Shown: piece after piece, positions 25,585 to 33,388 of the stretch
Position numbering within the stretch: the stretch's first letter is position 1
Layout of the letters: each line of letters starts with the position of its first letter
Assembly (NCBI RefSeq): GCF_017312725.1
Contig: NZ_BOPO01000143.1
Location: 1 to 55,478 of the forward strand
Direction: 5' to 3'
Length of the DNA stretch: 55,478 nucleotides
Source of the DNA: Actinocatenispora comari
GTDB lineage: Bacteria > Actinomycetota > Actinomycetes > Mycobacteriales > Micromonosporaceae
The notes under the pieces: model-generated
Databases searched by the model: none
Told to the model about the DNA's origin: nothing
Seen by the model: only the letters and a program-made list of their open reading frames with translations
Made by a program: the position numbers and the translations under genes

Positions 25585-27882
25585 ATGGCAGGACTCGCCG
25601 CGTATTTCGGCATAAGGGCGCCCGGGGACCGGACACCCGCCGGGTCGACAGCAGCAGGCCCGGCGGCGGGCGACGGCGCATCGCGCGGCGCGGCAGCGGA
25701 CGGTCGCGCCGCGGGCGGCCGGGTGCTCGACGAGCTCGTCCGCGGGCTCGCACCGCGCGGTGACGAGGTCGCCGGCTGGCACGACGACGGCGGCCAGCTG
25801 GCCATGGCGGTACGGGCGGGGATCCCGCAGGTGCACCACGATCACCGCGGCGCGGCCGTCGTGGTGGACGGGGTCGCGGAGCCCTCCACCCTGCTCGCCC
25901 GGTACGCCGAGGGCGGCGCCGGCGCGGTCCTCGGCCGGGCGGGCACCGATCCGTACGCCGCGGTGCTCGCCGACCCGGCCCGCGGGGTGCTGGTGCTGTG
26001 CCGGCACGGCGACGGCCCACCGCTCTACTATGCCCGGCACGACGGGGCGGTCCTCGTCGCGTCGGAACCGGCCGCACTGCTCGCCGCCGGCGTACCGGCG
26101 CGGCCGGACCCGGACACCACCGCGCGGTTCCGCGTCGACGGCGAGTGCGACGTCGACACCCGTACCTTCCTCGCCGGGGTGCGCCGGCTGCTGCCCGGGC
26201 AGGTGCTGGAGGTCGGCGCGCACGGCGTCCGCCCGGTCACGCACGCCGCCGGCGCGCCGGCCACGCCGCCGCCAGCCAGTGCCGGACTGCGGCTGGGCGT
26301 ACGTCTGGACGGCGCGATGACCGGCGTCGCCCTGCTCGGCCTGGCGCACGCCGACCCGACGCCACCCGCCGACGCGGGCCCGTCCGCCGGCCCGACGTCC
26401 GGCGACGACCCGGAGCCGCTGCCGGTCTACCGGGCGCTGCTGCCCGGAGCGGCCACGCCGGCCGCGGTGACCGCCGCCGGCCTGCGGGACGCCCCGGTAC
26501 CGGTACGCATCGCCGACGTGGACGACCTGCTCGCCGGGCTGGGCGAGCCGGTACCGGATCCGGACGTGCTGGCCGCCTGGGTGGTCGCGCGGCGGGCCGC
26601 CGGTGAGGTGGACGCGATCCTGGACCCGCTCGGCGGTACCGCGCTGCTCGCCGACACCGCGGCGCCCGGCTACCTGACCCGGGTGGCGGACCGGGTCGCC
26701 ACCCGGTTCGGCGTGGCGCTGCAGATGCCGTACCGGCACGTCGCCGGTACCGGTGCGGCCCGCGAGCTGCTCGCCCGGTGCCGGCGCGGGTTGCCCGCCG
26801 AGGCGGTGCCGGCCGCGGACCCGGCGCCGGCCGATCCGACGCTGGCGGTGCTGCGGGCGCTGCGGGCCGACGTGTACGCCACGTTCCTGTCCGCGTCGTT
26901 CGCCCGCCGGCCGGGGCCCGACCCGCGGGAGGTCGTCGCCGGCTTCGGCGACCTGCTCGCCGGCCGGCGGACCGACGCCGGCCGGTTCTGGCGGGCCTTC
27001 CTGCTGGAACGGTGGCTGCGGCTGATCGAGTCCGGCGCGGCCGGACGGCCGGCCGAGGCGCCGCCGGAGCGGCCGTCCAGCACCACCGTGGACGGCGCGC
27101 GCTGGCTGCGGCTGCCGGTGGCGACCCGGACGCTGCGCGCGGGCGACGCGTACGCCGACTCGGTCGCCTGGTACGTCACCGAACGGGTGCGCGCGGCCTG
27201 CGCCGACGACCGGTACCGGCGCCGGTTCGGTCGCTGCTGGTACCTGGTGGTCGCGGCCCGGCCGCTGGCGGTGGCGCAGGGCCGGGTACGGCCGCTGTGG
27301 GAGCTGCGGCCGGGTTGGTGGGCGCGGCGGATGTCCGGGTTCGTGCGGGACCGGTCCTGGCAGGGCCTCGGCAACCCGTGGACGATGCAGACCGCGATCG
27401 ACGAGGCGGGGCTGCGCCGGATGCTGTTCGCCGCCGCGGCCGGCGCCGGTGGGCGGCTGCTGCACCGGCAGGGCCTGTTCGACCGGGTCGCCGGCGAGCC
27501 GGTGCGGCAGGTGCGCGGCCCGGTGGAGCGCGCCACCTTCCCGGCGAACGTCGCCGTCGCCGCCGCGCCGACCGACCCCGCGGCGGCCGCCGCCGACCTG
27601 CTCGCCGCGGTACGGGCGGGGCTGCGGGACGACGTGGCCACCGGCATCGCCGGCTGCGCCGTGGTCGGTACCGACCGGGTCGGCGGCGGCTGCCAGGTGC
27701 TCGCGTGCGTCGGTGACCGGCCGGCCGACTTCTACGCCGCCGCCTGCGCGGACGACCCGCTGGGCCGCCTCGCCGGTACGCCGGCCGCGGTGCTGCTGCT
27801 CGCGCCGCCGGACACCGGGACCGGCACGCCGCGGCCCCGCCGTACCGGGTCGCGTGGTGCGCGCCGGGCCGCTGCCCGCTGA
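25585..27882 (+). CDS. Asparagine-synthase-like/coenzyme F420-0:glutamate-ligase-like fusion protein
   Basis: A 765-residue protein with two distinct halves. Residues 1-about 225 follow the class II glutamine-amidotransferase half of AsnB (DGPPLYYARHDGAVLVASEP; FLAGVRRLLPGQVLEV), but position 2 is Ala in MAGLAAYFG where the catalytic Cys belongs. Residues about 230-480 follow the ATP-dependent synthetase half, yet the SGGLDS loop reads LDGAMTG (near 242) and the later SGxGGDE reads DPLGGTALL (near 347). Residues 507-about 755 resemble F420-0:gamma-glutamyl ligase (PF01996): WLRLPVATRTLRAGD, VAARPLAVAQGRV, GLGNPWTMQTAIDEAGL, and ADDPLGRLAGTP near the end. Both AsnB sites look dead. The ligase half may act, on an unknown acceptor. 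No other F420 gene is nearby. GGAG precedes ATG 25585. Confidence 0.75.
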   Translation: MAGLAAYFGIRAPGDRTPAGSTAAGPAAGDGASRGAAADGRAAGGRVLDELVRGLAPRGDEVAGWHDDGGQLAMAVRAGIPQVHHDHRGAAVVVDGVAEPSTLLARYAEGGAGAVLGRAGTDPYAAVLADPARGVLVLCRHGDGPPLYYARHDGAVLVASEPAALLAAGVPARPDPDTTARFRVDGECDVDTRTFLAGVRRLLPGQVLEVGAHGVRPVTHAAGAPATPPPASAGLRLGVRLDGAMTGVALLGLAHADPTPPADAGPSAGPTSGDDPEPLPVYRALLPGAATPAAVTAAGLRDAPVPVRIADVDDLLAGLGEPVPDPDVLAAWVVARRAAGEVDAILDPLGGTALLADTAAPGYLTRVADRVATRFGVALQMPYRHVAGTGAARELLARCRRGLPAEAVPAADPAPADPTLAVLRALRADVYATFLSASFARRPGPDPREVVAGFGDLLAGRRTDAGRFWRAFLLERWLRLIESGAAGRPAEAPPERPSSTTVDGARWLRLPVATRTLRAGDAYADSVAWYVTERVRAACADDRYRRRFGRCWYLVVAARPLAVAQGRVRPLWELRPGWWARRMSGFVRDRSWQGLGNPWTMQTAIDEAGLRRMLFAAAAGAGGRLLHRQGLFDRVAGEPVRQVRGPVERATFPANVAVAAAPTDPAAAAADLLAAVRAGLRDDVATGIAGCAVVGTDRVGGGCQVLACVGDRPADFYAAACADDPLGRLAGTPAAVLLLAPPDTGTGTPRPRRTGSRGARRAAAR

Positions 27883-27911
27883 CGCCCGACCTCTTCCCGT
27901 TGGCAATGCTG

Positions 27912-27925
27912 ATTGCACGTGTAAT
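27912..27925 (+). promoter_or_regulatory. CACGTG-centred palindrome upstream of the RHH-like gene
   Basis: ATTGCACGTGTAAT is a 14-bp palindrome with one mismatched pair, in an A+T-rich patch. AATGCTG occurs on both sides of it (27905-27911 and just downstream). It lies 36 bases before ATG 27961 and may be an operator. Confidence 0.5.
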
Positions 27926-27960
27926 GCTGTAATCATCATTTCGTTCAATGGGGAGGAACG

Positions 27961-28551
27961 ATGCGAGGAGAGGGAGCCTGGCCGCCGCACCGGGGCTGGG
28001 GAAGGGGTCGCGGCGGGGCACAGCCCGAGCCGCCGTCCGCCGCCGACGCGGCGGGCTGGATCCGCGGCCGGCTGCCCGACGAGTGGTTCGTCGAGCCGCC
28101 CACCATCACCGTCGACCGGGAGGAGATCCTGATCGTCGGCGCCATCCCGCCGCCCGAGGCGACCGGCGACGAGCCGGGGACCGAGGCGGAGCGCGCCGGC
28201 GCCGAGCAGGGCCGGATCGCCCGGTTCCGGGAGCAGACCCGGGACGAGCGGATCGGCATCGCCCAGCAGGTCGAGCACCGCTACCGGCGCCACGCCAGCT
28301 GGGGTGTCACCTGCGGCGAGACCCGCGAACTGTTCACCACCCAGTCGGTACCGGTGATGACCCGGTTGCGGCAGCCGCAGCGCGTCGTGCTGGACACGCT
28401 GGTCGACGCCGGCGTCGCCAGGTCCCGGTCGGAGGCGCTGGCCTGGTGCGTCCGGCTGGTCGGCGAGCACGCCGACGCGTGGCTCGGTGAGCTGCGCGGC
28501 GCCATGTCCACCGTCGAGGACCTCCGCCGCAAGGGCCCGGACCTCGGCTGA
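27961..28551 (+). CDS. Conserved actinobacterial protein with a ribbon-helix-helix-like C-terminus
   Basis: A 196-residue protein of a family I recall as widespread and unnamed in actinomycetes. The first half has DAAGWIRGRLPDEWF, TVDREEILIVGAIPPP and a charged helix RIARFREQTRDERIGIAQQ. The second half has HASWGVTCGETRELFTTQSVPVMTRL, then VLDTLVDAGVARSRSEALAWCVRLV, which fits the strand-helix-helix pattern of ribbon-helix-helix DNA-binding proteins. A regulatory role is inference. ATG 27961 follows GGGGAGG, with a palindrome further upstream that could be its own operator. It lies 78 bases after the fusion gene, but the promoter-like patch suggests separate transcription. Confidence 0.7.
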   Translation: MRGEGAWPPHRGWGRGRGGAQPEPPSAADAAGWIRGRLPDEWFVEPPTITVDREEILIVGAIPPPEATGDEPGTEAERAGAEQGRIARFREQTRDERIGIAQQVEHRYRRHASWGVTCGETRELFTTQSVPVMTRLRQPQRVVLDTLVDAGVARSRSEALAWCVRLVGEHADAWLGELRGAMSTVEDLRRKGPDLG

Positions 28552-28812
28552 CCCCGGTGCGGGTCACGCACCAAGCGCCGGCGGTGGCGCACGGACGTCG
28601 CCGCCGGCGCGGTGCCTGGGCGGCGGGCCCCGCCCGGGTCGTACCGAGGTGGCGGCCGCCCGCTCGGTGCTTCGGGGGTTCGTCCGGGTCTCGGCGGCGC
28701 CGGCCCGGACGTCACCGCGAGGCGCACCCGGCACGGTCGGGCGTGTTCGTCGCCACCGATCCGGGCCCGTGGCCGCTTGCGGTCGGTGCCGGTCGGCGTA
28801 CGCTGCCTAGCC

Positions 28813-29583
28813 GTGAGCCTGCGCACCCTCGTCTACGGCCTGTACGAGCGACGGCTTCGCGCGGGACTGTCCGGCAAGCCGCTGCCGCACCACGTCGCGG
28901 TCATCATCGACGGCAACCGCCGCTGGGCCAAGGAGAACGGCTTCGACGACCCGGCCCTCGGGCACCAGGCCGGCGGCCGCAAGATCGAGGAACTGTTGCA
29001 GTGGTGCGACGACCTCGGCATCGGGCACGTCACGATCTACATGCTGTCCACCGACAACCTGAACCGCCCGGTGGAGCAGTTGGAGCCGCTGCTGCGGGTC
29101 ATCGAGGACGTGGTGACCGGGCTGTCCGCCGACGAGCGGCCGTGGCGGGTGCACGTGGCGGGCGCGCTGGACATCCTGCCGGCCCGTACCGCCGAGGTGC
29201 TCAAGGCCGCCGAGGAACGCACCGCCGACCGTACCGGCGGGGCCCGCGTCAACGTGGCCGTCGGGTACGGCGGGCGGCGGGAGATCGCCGACGCGGTGCG
29301 CTCGCTGCTGCAGCAGCACGCCGCCGCCGGTACCACCATCGAGGAACTCGCCGAGGTGCTCGACGTCGACCACATCGCCGAGCACCTCTACACCCGCGGC
29401 CAGCCCGACCCGGACCTGATCATCCGGACCAGCGGCGAGCAGCGGCTGTCCGGCTTCCTGACCTGGCAGTCGGCGCACAGCGAGTTCTACTTCTGCGAGG
29501 CGCACTGGCCGGACTTCCGGCGTACCGACTTCCTGCGCGCGCTCCGCTCGTACGGGAACCGCCAGCGCCGCTACGGCCACTGA
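28813..29583 (+). CDS. uppS: Isoprenyl (cis-prenyl) diphosphate synthase
   Basis: A 256-residue cis-prenyltransferase that adds isopentenyl units to an allylic diphosphate. The diphosphate and Mg2+ site is HVAVIIDGNRRWAKENG. GHQAGGRKIEELLQWC, YMLSTDNLNRP, the C-terminal RTSGEQRLSGFLTWQSAHSE and FRRTDFLRALRSY complete the family pattern. By position it equals M. tuberculosis Rv1086, a short-chain Z-farnesyl diphosphate synthase, so it may not be the long-chain undecaprenyl enzyme. Product length cannot be decided here. GTG 28813 is eight bases after TACGCT, which suggests a leaderless mRNA. Confidence 0.9.
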   Translation: MSLRTLVYGLYERRLRAGLSGKPLPHHVAVIIDGNRRWAKENGFDDPALGHQAGGRKIEELLQWCDDLGIGHVTIYMLSTDNLNRPVEQLEPLLRVIEDVVTGLSADERPWRVHVAGALDILPARTAEVLKAAEERTADRTGGARVNVAVGYGGRREIADAVRSLLQQHAAAGTTIEELAEVLDVDHIAEHLYTRGQPDPDLIIRTSGEQRLSGFLTWQSAHSEFYFCEAHWPDFRRTDFLRALRSYGNRQRRYGH

Positions 29584-29666
29584 CCCGGCCGCACTGCGCC
29601 GATCCAGGACACGATCCCGGCGATGGGCCGCGATCGCTGTGCCGGGCCGCACGGGTCCAGGACCGG

Positions 29667-29708
29667 CCTGCCCGCCGGCACGGGTTCACGACCGGCGCGG
29701 CGGGCAGG
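29667..29708. terminator. Hairpin between the convergent uppS and LysE genes
   Basis: CCTGCCCGCCG and CGGCGGGCAGG are perfect 11-bp complements separated by 20 bases, nine bases from the LysE-family stop. It may serve both genes. Confidence 0.6.
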
Positions 29709-29716
29709 TTCGGTGG

Positions 29717-30343
29717 TCAGCCGAGGGCGAGCCGGATCGCGAGGGCGACGACCACGCCGGCAGCGGCGAGCGTGGTCACCAGCCGCCCGCGCGGCCCGGT
29801 GAGCAGCCGGCCGAGCAGCAGGCCGCCGGCGGCGAGCAGCAGTTGCCAGCTGGCCGAGGCGAGGAACGCGGCGACGACGAAGACGACGCCGGTGGCCGGC
29901 CCGCCCAGGGCGCCGGCCTGCCCACCGACCACGACCGCGCCGAAGTACACCAGCGTCGTCGGGTTCAGCAGCGTCATGCCGAGCAACACCGCGTACGCCC
30001 GTACCGGGGTCAGTGCGGTGTCGCGGCCCGCGGTCGCGGTGGCGTGCCGGCGGTACCGGCGGATCGCGCCGACGACCAGCCACCCGGCCACGACCAGCAC
30101 GACGAGCGCGGCGAGCCGGTGGGCGACCCCGGCGTACGGGGCGATCCGGCCGGACAGCGCGGTGCCGCCGAGCACCGCGACCGCCGCGTACAGGCCGTCG
30201 ACGGTGGCGACGCCGAGCGCGGCCGCGGCACCGACCCGCGGGCCGGCCGTGGCGGACAGGGTGACCAGGTAGGCGCCGACGGCGCCGATCGGTATCGCGA
30301 TGCCGTACCCGGCGAGCAGCCCCGCGACGAGCGCCCCGGTCAC
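29717..30343 (-). CDS. LysE/RhtB-family amino-acid exporter
   Basis: A 208-residue membrane protein with about six helices. The N-terminal GLLAGYGIAIPIGAVGAYLV fits the LysE pattern (G-x-x-x-x-P-G-P/IGAV region), and LLGMTLLNPTTLVYFGAVVV, with the conserved NP, is a strong family signature. It probably exports an amino acid or analogue. The usual divergent LysR regulator is missing; the upstream 300 bases show no gene. GTG 30343 is the best start in frame. No clear Shine-Dalgarno sequence is seen, only GGGAGG about 17 bases upstream. Confidence 0.82.
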   Translation of the reverse strand: MTGALVAGLLAGYGIAIPIGAVGAYLVTLSATAGPRVGAAAALGVATVDGLYAAVAVLGGTALSGRIAPYAGVAHRLAALVVLVVAGWLVVGAIRRYRRHATATAGRDTALTPVRAYAVLLGMTLLNPTTLVYFGAVVVGGQAGALGGPATGVVFVVAAFLASASWQLLLAAGGLLLGRLLTGPRGRLVTTLAAAGVVVALAIRLALG

Positions 30344-30650
30344 GGTCGGACGCCGGTACGCCTCCCGACCCGGACGTGCTGCTGCTGGCGCGTCGCGGTG
30401 GAACGCGGAGCGCGGGCGGGCAGCAGGTGGGTGAGAGTCGTACGCATGCCCAGACGGTGACAGGAGACCGGTGCGCCCGGCAACGCCATTTCGCCGCCGA
30501 TACCGTCGCCCGCGCGGCCCGACGACGCCGCCGGCGCGGTCGGGAGCCGGGCGGACGACCGATGACGGACGGGTGGCGACCGGATGACACGCGCAGTGAG
30601 TAAGGGCGGGCTACTGGCCGTATCCGGATTTGCTGGCTAACGTCTGGATC
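30344..30650. other. Gene-free region between lysE-like and phoH2 regions
   Basis: No convincing gene, hairpin or repeat was seen in these 307 bases. TAACGT at 30638-30643 may be the -10 box for the small frame that starts at 30651. Confidence 0.4.
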
Positions 30651-30953
30651 GTGGTACGGGGACGTCCCGGGCCACCCGGGAGGCCCGGATGCGGCGTACG
30701 TCGTCACGGTGGGCCGGCACCCGGCCCGCGTGCGGGCGAGTCCGGCCGAGCAGTCACCGGCGTGGGGATCACCGCGCCGGCCGGAGAGGGCCCGACGGCC
30801 GCGGCCGTCGCCAGGTCGCGTTTCGTCGACGTCGCGCGCCGGCTCGGCCGGCCGCCCGGCACGCGTCCCGGCACGCCGCACCGGCGGGACCTCTCACCGA
30901 CCCGGCGTGGAGGTGCGCGCCTCGCGGAGTGGCCCTGTGAGCACACGTCGTAG
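30651..30953 (+). CDS. Possible small PhoAT-like protein overlapping phoH2
   Basis: A 100-codon open frame starts at GTG 30651, seven bases after TAACGT (30638-30643), and ends at 30953, overlapping the phoH2 start by 17 bases. The product is basic and rich in Gly, Pro and Arg, with a more ordered stretch [20 protein letters not shown]. In mycobacteria a small gene, phoAT, precedes and overlaps phoH2 and acts as its antitoxin. I see position and overlap in common, not recognisable sequence. It could equally be an untranslated leader. Confidence is low. Confidence 0.3.
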   Translation: MVRGRPGPPGRPGCGVRRHGGPAPGPRAGESGRAVTGVGITAPAGEGPTAAAVARSRFVDVARRLGRPPGTRPGTPHRRDLSPTRRGGARLAEWPCEHTS

Positions 30954-32262
30954 CACCAAGGCCCCTGACTCACCCCGCCGCACCTACGTGCTGGACACCT
31001 CGGTGCTGCTGTCCGATCCGTCCGCGTTCCGGCGTTTCGCCGAGCACGCGGTCGTCCTGCCGCTCGTCGTCATCGGCGAGCTGGAAGGCAAGCGGCACCA
31101 CCCCGAGCTCGGCTGGTTCGCCCGCGAGGCGCTCCGGCTGCTCGACGACCTGCGGTACCAGCACGGGCGGCTGGACGAGCCGCTGCCGGTCAACGACGAC
31201 GGCGGCACCGTGCAGGTCGAGCTGAACCACTCCGATCCGGCGGTGTTGCCGGACGGGTTCCGCAACGGCAGCAACGACGCCCGGATCCTCGCCGTCGCGC
31301 TGGCCCTGGCCGCCGAGGGCCAGGACGTCACGCTGGTCACCAAGGACATGCCGCTGCGGGTCAAGGCCGCGTCGGTCGGCCTGCCCGCGGACGAGTACCG
31401 GCACGGCCAGGCCTCCGATCCCAGCTGGTCCGGGATGGCCGAGGCGGAGCTGACCGCCGACGAGATGGCGACGCTGTACGGCGGCGATCCGCTCGACCTG
31501 CCCGAGGCGCGCGACCTGCCCTGCCACACCGGCCTCGTGCTGTCCTCGCCGCGCGGCTCGGCGCTCGGCCGGGTCCGGCCGGACAAGCACGTCCAGCTGG
31601 TCCGCGGCGATCGCGAGGCGTTCGGCCTGCACGGCCGGTCCGCCGAGCAGCGGGTCGCGCTGGATCTGTTGCTGGACAACGAGATCGGCATCGTCTCGCT
31701 CGGTGGCCGGGCCGGTACCGGCAAGTCCGCGCTGGCGATCTGCGCCGGCCTGGAACTGGTGATGGAACGCCGCGCGCACAAGAAGGTCGTGGTGTTCCGC
31801 CCGGTGTACCCGGTGGGTGGTCAGGAGCTCGGCTACCTGCCCGGCAGCGAGGCCGAGAAGATGTCGCCGTGGGGTCAGGCGGTGTTCGACACGCTCGGCG
31901 CGCTCGCCTCCGAACACGTCGTCGAGGAGGTCGTGTCCCGAGGGCTGCTGGAGGTGCTGCCGCTGACCCACATCCGGGGCCGGTCGTTGCACGACGCGTT
32001 CGTGATCGTCGACGAGGCGCAGTCGCTGGAACGCGGCGTGCTGCTCACCGTGCTGTCCCGGATCGGTACGGGGTCACGCGTAGTGCTCACGCACGACGTG
32101 GCGCAGCGCGACAACCTGCGGGTCGGCCGGTTCGACGGGGTGACGGCGGTGATCGAGACGTTGAAGGGCCATCCGCTGTTCGCGCACGTCACACTCACCA
32201 GGTCGGAACGATCCCGGATCGCCGAAGTGGTCACGGATCTGCTGGAGGATTTGACCCCATAG
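30937..32262 (+). CDS. phoH2: PhoH2: PIN domain fused to PhoH ATPase
   Basis: A 441-residue fusion. The PIN ribonuclease domain (about 18-150) shows [34 protein letters not shown] and [11 protein letters not shown], with the acidic metal ligands. The PhoH helicase-like ATPase (about 240-440) has Walker [13 protein letters not shown], Walker [13 protein letters not shown] and [12 protein letters not shown]. Mycobacterial PhoH2 unwinds and cuts RNA. GTG 30937 ([20 protein letters not shown]) has GGAG seven bases upstream and matches known N-termini; an in-frame extension upstream to about 30709 is Arg/Pro-rich and not family-like. A perfect hairpin follows the stop. Confidence 0.92.
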   Translation: MSTRRSTKAPDSPRRTYVLDTSVLLSDPSAFRRFAEHAVVLPLVVIGELEGKRHHPELGWFAREALRLLDDLRYQHGRLDEPLPVNDDGGTVQVELNHSDPAVLPDGFRNGSNDARILAVALALAAEGQDVTLVTKDMPLRVKAASVGLPADEYRHGQASDPSWSGMAEAELTADEMATLYGGDPLDLPEARDLPCHTGLVLSSPRGSALGRVRPDKHVQLVRGDREAFGLHGRSAEQRVALDLLLDNEIGIVSLGGRAGTGKSALAICAGLELVMERRAHKKVVVFRPVYPVGGQELGYLPGSEAEKMSPWGQAVFDTLGALASEHVVEEVVSRGLLEVLPLTHIRGRSLHDAFVIVDEAQSLERGVLLTVLSRIGTGSRVVLTHDVAQRDNLRVGRFDGVTAVIETLKGHPLFAHVTLTRSERSRIAEVVTDLLEDLTP

Positions 32263-32302
32263 CTCCCCACCTCCGGGTGACCCGACGAGTCACCTGAAGC
32301 CT

Positions 32303-32342
32303 CGATCGCCCGTTGGCCCTGGCATGGATCAACGGGCGATCG
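32303..32342 (+). terminator. phoH2 terminator hairpin
   Basis: CGATCGCCCGTTG and CAACGGGCGATCG are perfect 13-bp complements around a 14-base loop, 40 bases after the stop. Confidence 0.75.
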
Positions 32343-32346
32343 TCTG

Positions 32347-32364
32347 CGCTGAGCTGACTCAGCG
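32347..32364 (+). terminator. Second hairpin after phoH2
   Basis: CGCTGAG-CTGA-CTCAGCG is a perfect 7-bp stem with a tetraloop, directly after the first hairpin. It could be a backup terminator or an operator for the next gene. Confidence 0.45.
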
Positions 32365-32395
32365 TGATGCGGCGAGTCCGTACGGCTCACGGTGT

Positions 32396-32538
32396 TTGCG
32401 ACTGACGGTGACGGATGCCACTATCCGCGGGATCCGGCCTGGCGTGTCGCCTTCGGGTGCGTCAGGGTGGTACGCCGAACGGTCGCCGGCACGCGCGGTA
32501 GCCGTTCCACCCCCTGTCCCCGTCGAAGGGAACGACGC
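32396..32538 (+). promoter_or_regulatory. Promoter and structured leader of the transglycosylase gene
   Basis: TTGCGA (32396-32401), 17 bases, CACTAT (32419-32424) is a plausible promoter, giving a leader of about 108 bases. In the leader GGGTG...GAACGG can pair with CCGTTC-CACCC shortly before the Shine-Dalgarno GAAGGGA (32525-32531). It does not fit the c-di-AMP ydaO riboswitch consensus that often precedes actinobacterial wall hydrolases. Confidence 0.45.
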
Positions 32539-33234
32539 GTGAGCCGGATCGGCACGAAGTTGTCAGTTCGGATGTTCGCAGTCTTCGTCCTCGTCGGCGG
32601 TCTCGCCGGCGGCGCGTACCTGACGGTGCACCGCCCCGGTCAGCAACCGACCGAGGTGGCGCAGCAGCAGGTCGTCGGACAGCCGATCGACCCGATCGAG
32701 GAGCAGCAGGCGCAACGCCAGGCGACCGACGGGTACCGGCAGCAGAAGATGCGCGACGAGGCGAGTCGCAGTGCGGCCCGGGACGCCAAGCAGCACGCGG
32801 CGGCCGGTGGCGAGCACGCCGCGGCGGTCGCCGGCGACGCGGACGCCGCCAAGAAGGCCGCCGAGCAGAAGAAGGCCAGCTCGTCCGGCACCAGCGGTGG
32901 TTCGGCCGGCCCGGTCCCCAGCTCCTGCAAGGAGTACAGCGGGAACCGCGCCACCGGGTGCACCCTGTTGCTGCAGGCCGGGTTCGGCCTGGACCAGATG
33001 GCCTGCCTGGACAAGCTGTGGACCAGGGAGAGCGGCTGGAACGTGCACGCCGCGAACCCGTCCGGTGCGTACGGCATCCCGCAGGCGCTGCCCGGCGACT
33101 CGATGGCGTCGTACGGCGACGACTGGCAGGACAACCCGGTCACCCAGATCAAGTGGGGCCTCAACTACATCAAGAACCGCTACTCCACGCCGTGTGGTGC
33201 CTGGAACCACTCCGAGTCCACCGGCTGGTACTGA
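32539..33234 (+). CDS. Membrane-anchored or secreted lytic transglycosylase-like protein
   Basis: A 231-residue envelope protein. A hydrophobic segment at about residues 11-29 (MFAVFVLVGGLAGGAYLTV) acts as signal or anchor. Next comes an Ala/Gln/Lys-rich, coiled-coil-prone linker (about 35-120) and a Ser/Gly spacer. The C-terminal SLT-like domain (about 130-231) has ACLDKLWTRESGWNVHAANP, with the likely catalytic Glu in RESGWN, AYGIPQALPGDSMASYG and WGLNYIKNRYSTPCGAWNH. It would cleave peptidoglycan glycan strands during growth. GTG 32539 has GAAGGGA upstream. Confidence 0.85.
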   Translation: MSRIGTKLSVRMFAVFVLVGGLAGGAYLTVHRPGQQPTEVAQQQVVGQPIDPIEEQQAQRQATDGYRQQKMRDEASRSAARDAKQHAAAGGEHAAAVAGDADAAKKAAEQKKASSSGTSGGSAGPVPSSCKEYSGNRATGCTLLLQAGFGLDQMACLDKLWTRESGWNVHAANPSGAYGIPQALPGDSMASYGDDWQDNPVTQIKWGLNYIKNRYSTPCGAWNHSESTGWY

Positions 33235-33277
33235 CCATCCCGCCGCGCCGATCGTCGGCGCGACCCGAGCGCGAACC

Positions 33278-33313
33278 GCGGCGACACCCGGCCGTACGAC
33301 CGGGTGTCGCCGC
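33278..33313 (+). terminator. Terminator of the transglycosylase gene
   Basis: GCGGCGACACCCGG and CCGGGTGTCGCCGC form a perfect 14-bp stem with an eight-base loop, followed by ATTTGTGT, one of the few T-rich tails in the window. Confidence 0.85.
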
Positions 33314-33388
33314 ATTTGTGTCGGCCCGCGCCGCGAACCGGGGAAAACCCCGATGGGCGAGCTGGCGTGACGCTGGTACCAAGGAAGA

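Noticed and set aside
25585-27882. Ordinary asparagine synthetase or an F420 biosynthesis gene (fbiB/cofE)
   Set aside because: The AsnB catalytic Cys and SGGxDS loop are lost. No FbiA, FbiC or FbiD homologue is nearby, so neither simple name is safe.
25555-28470. Long minus-strand frame opposite the AsnB/F420-ligase-like fusion
   Set aside because: The composition is that of a shadow frame with no recognisable motif, while the plus-strand frame has family motifs along its whole length.
30709-30936. N-terminal extension of PhoH2
   Set aside because: The frame is open, but the extension is Arg/Pro-rich and unlike PhoH2. GTG 30937 has a Shine-Dalgarno sequence and begins just before the PIN domain.
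32425-32538. c-di-AMP ydaO riboswitch before the transglycosylase
   Set aside because: The leader is too short and lacks the conserved core segments; only a simple stem is visible.
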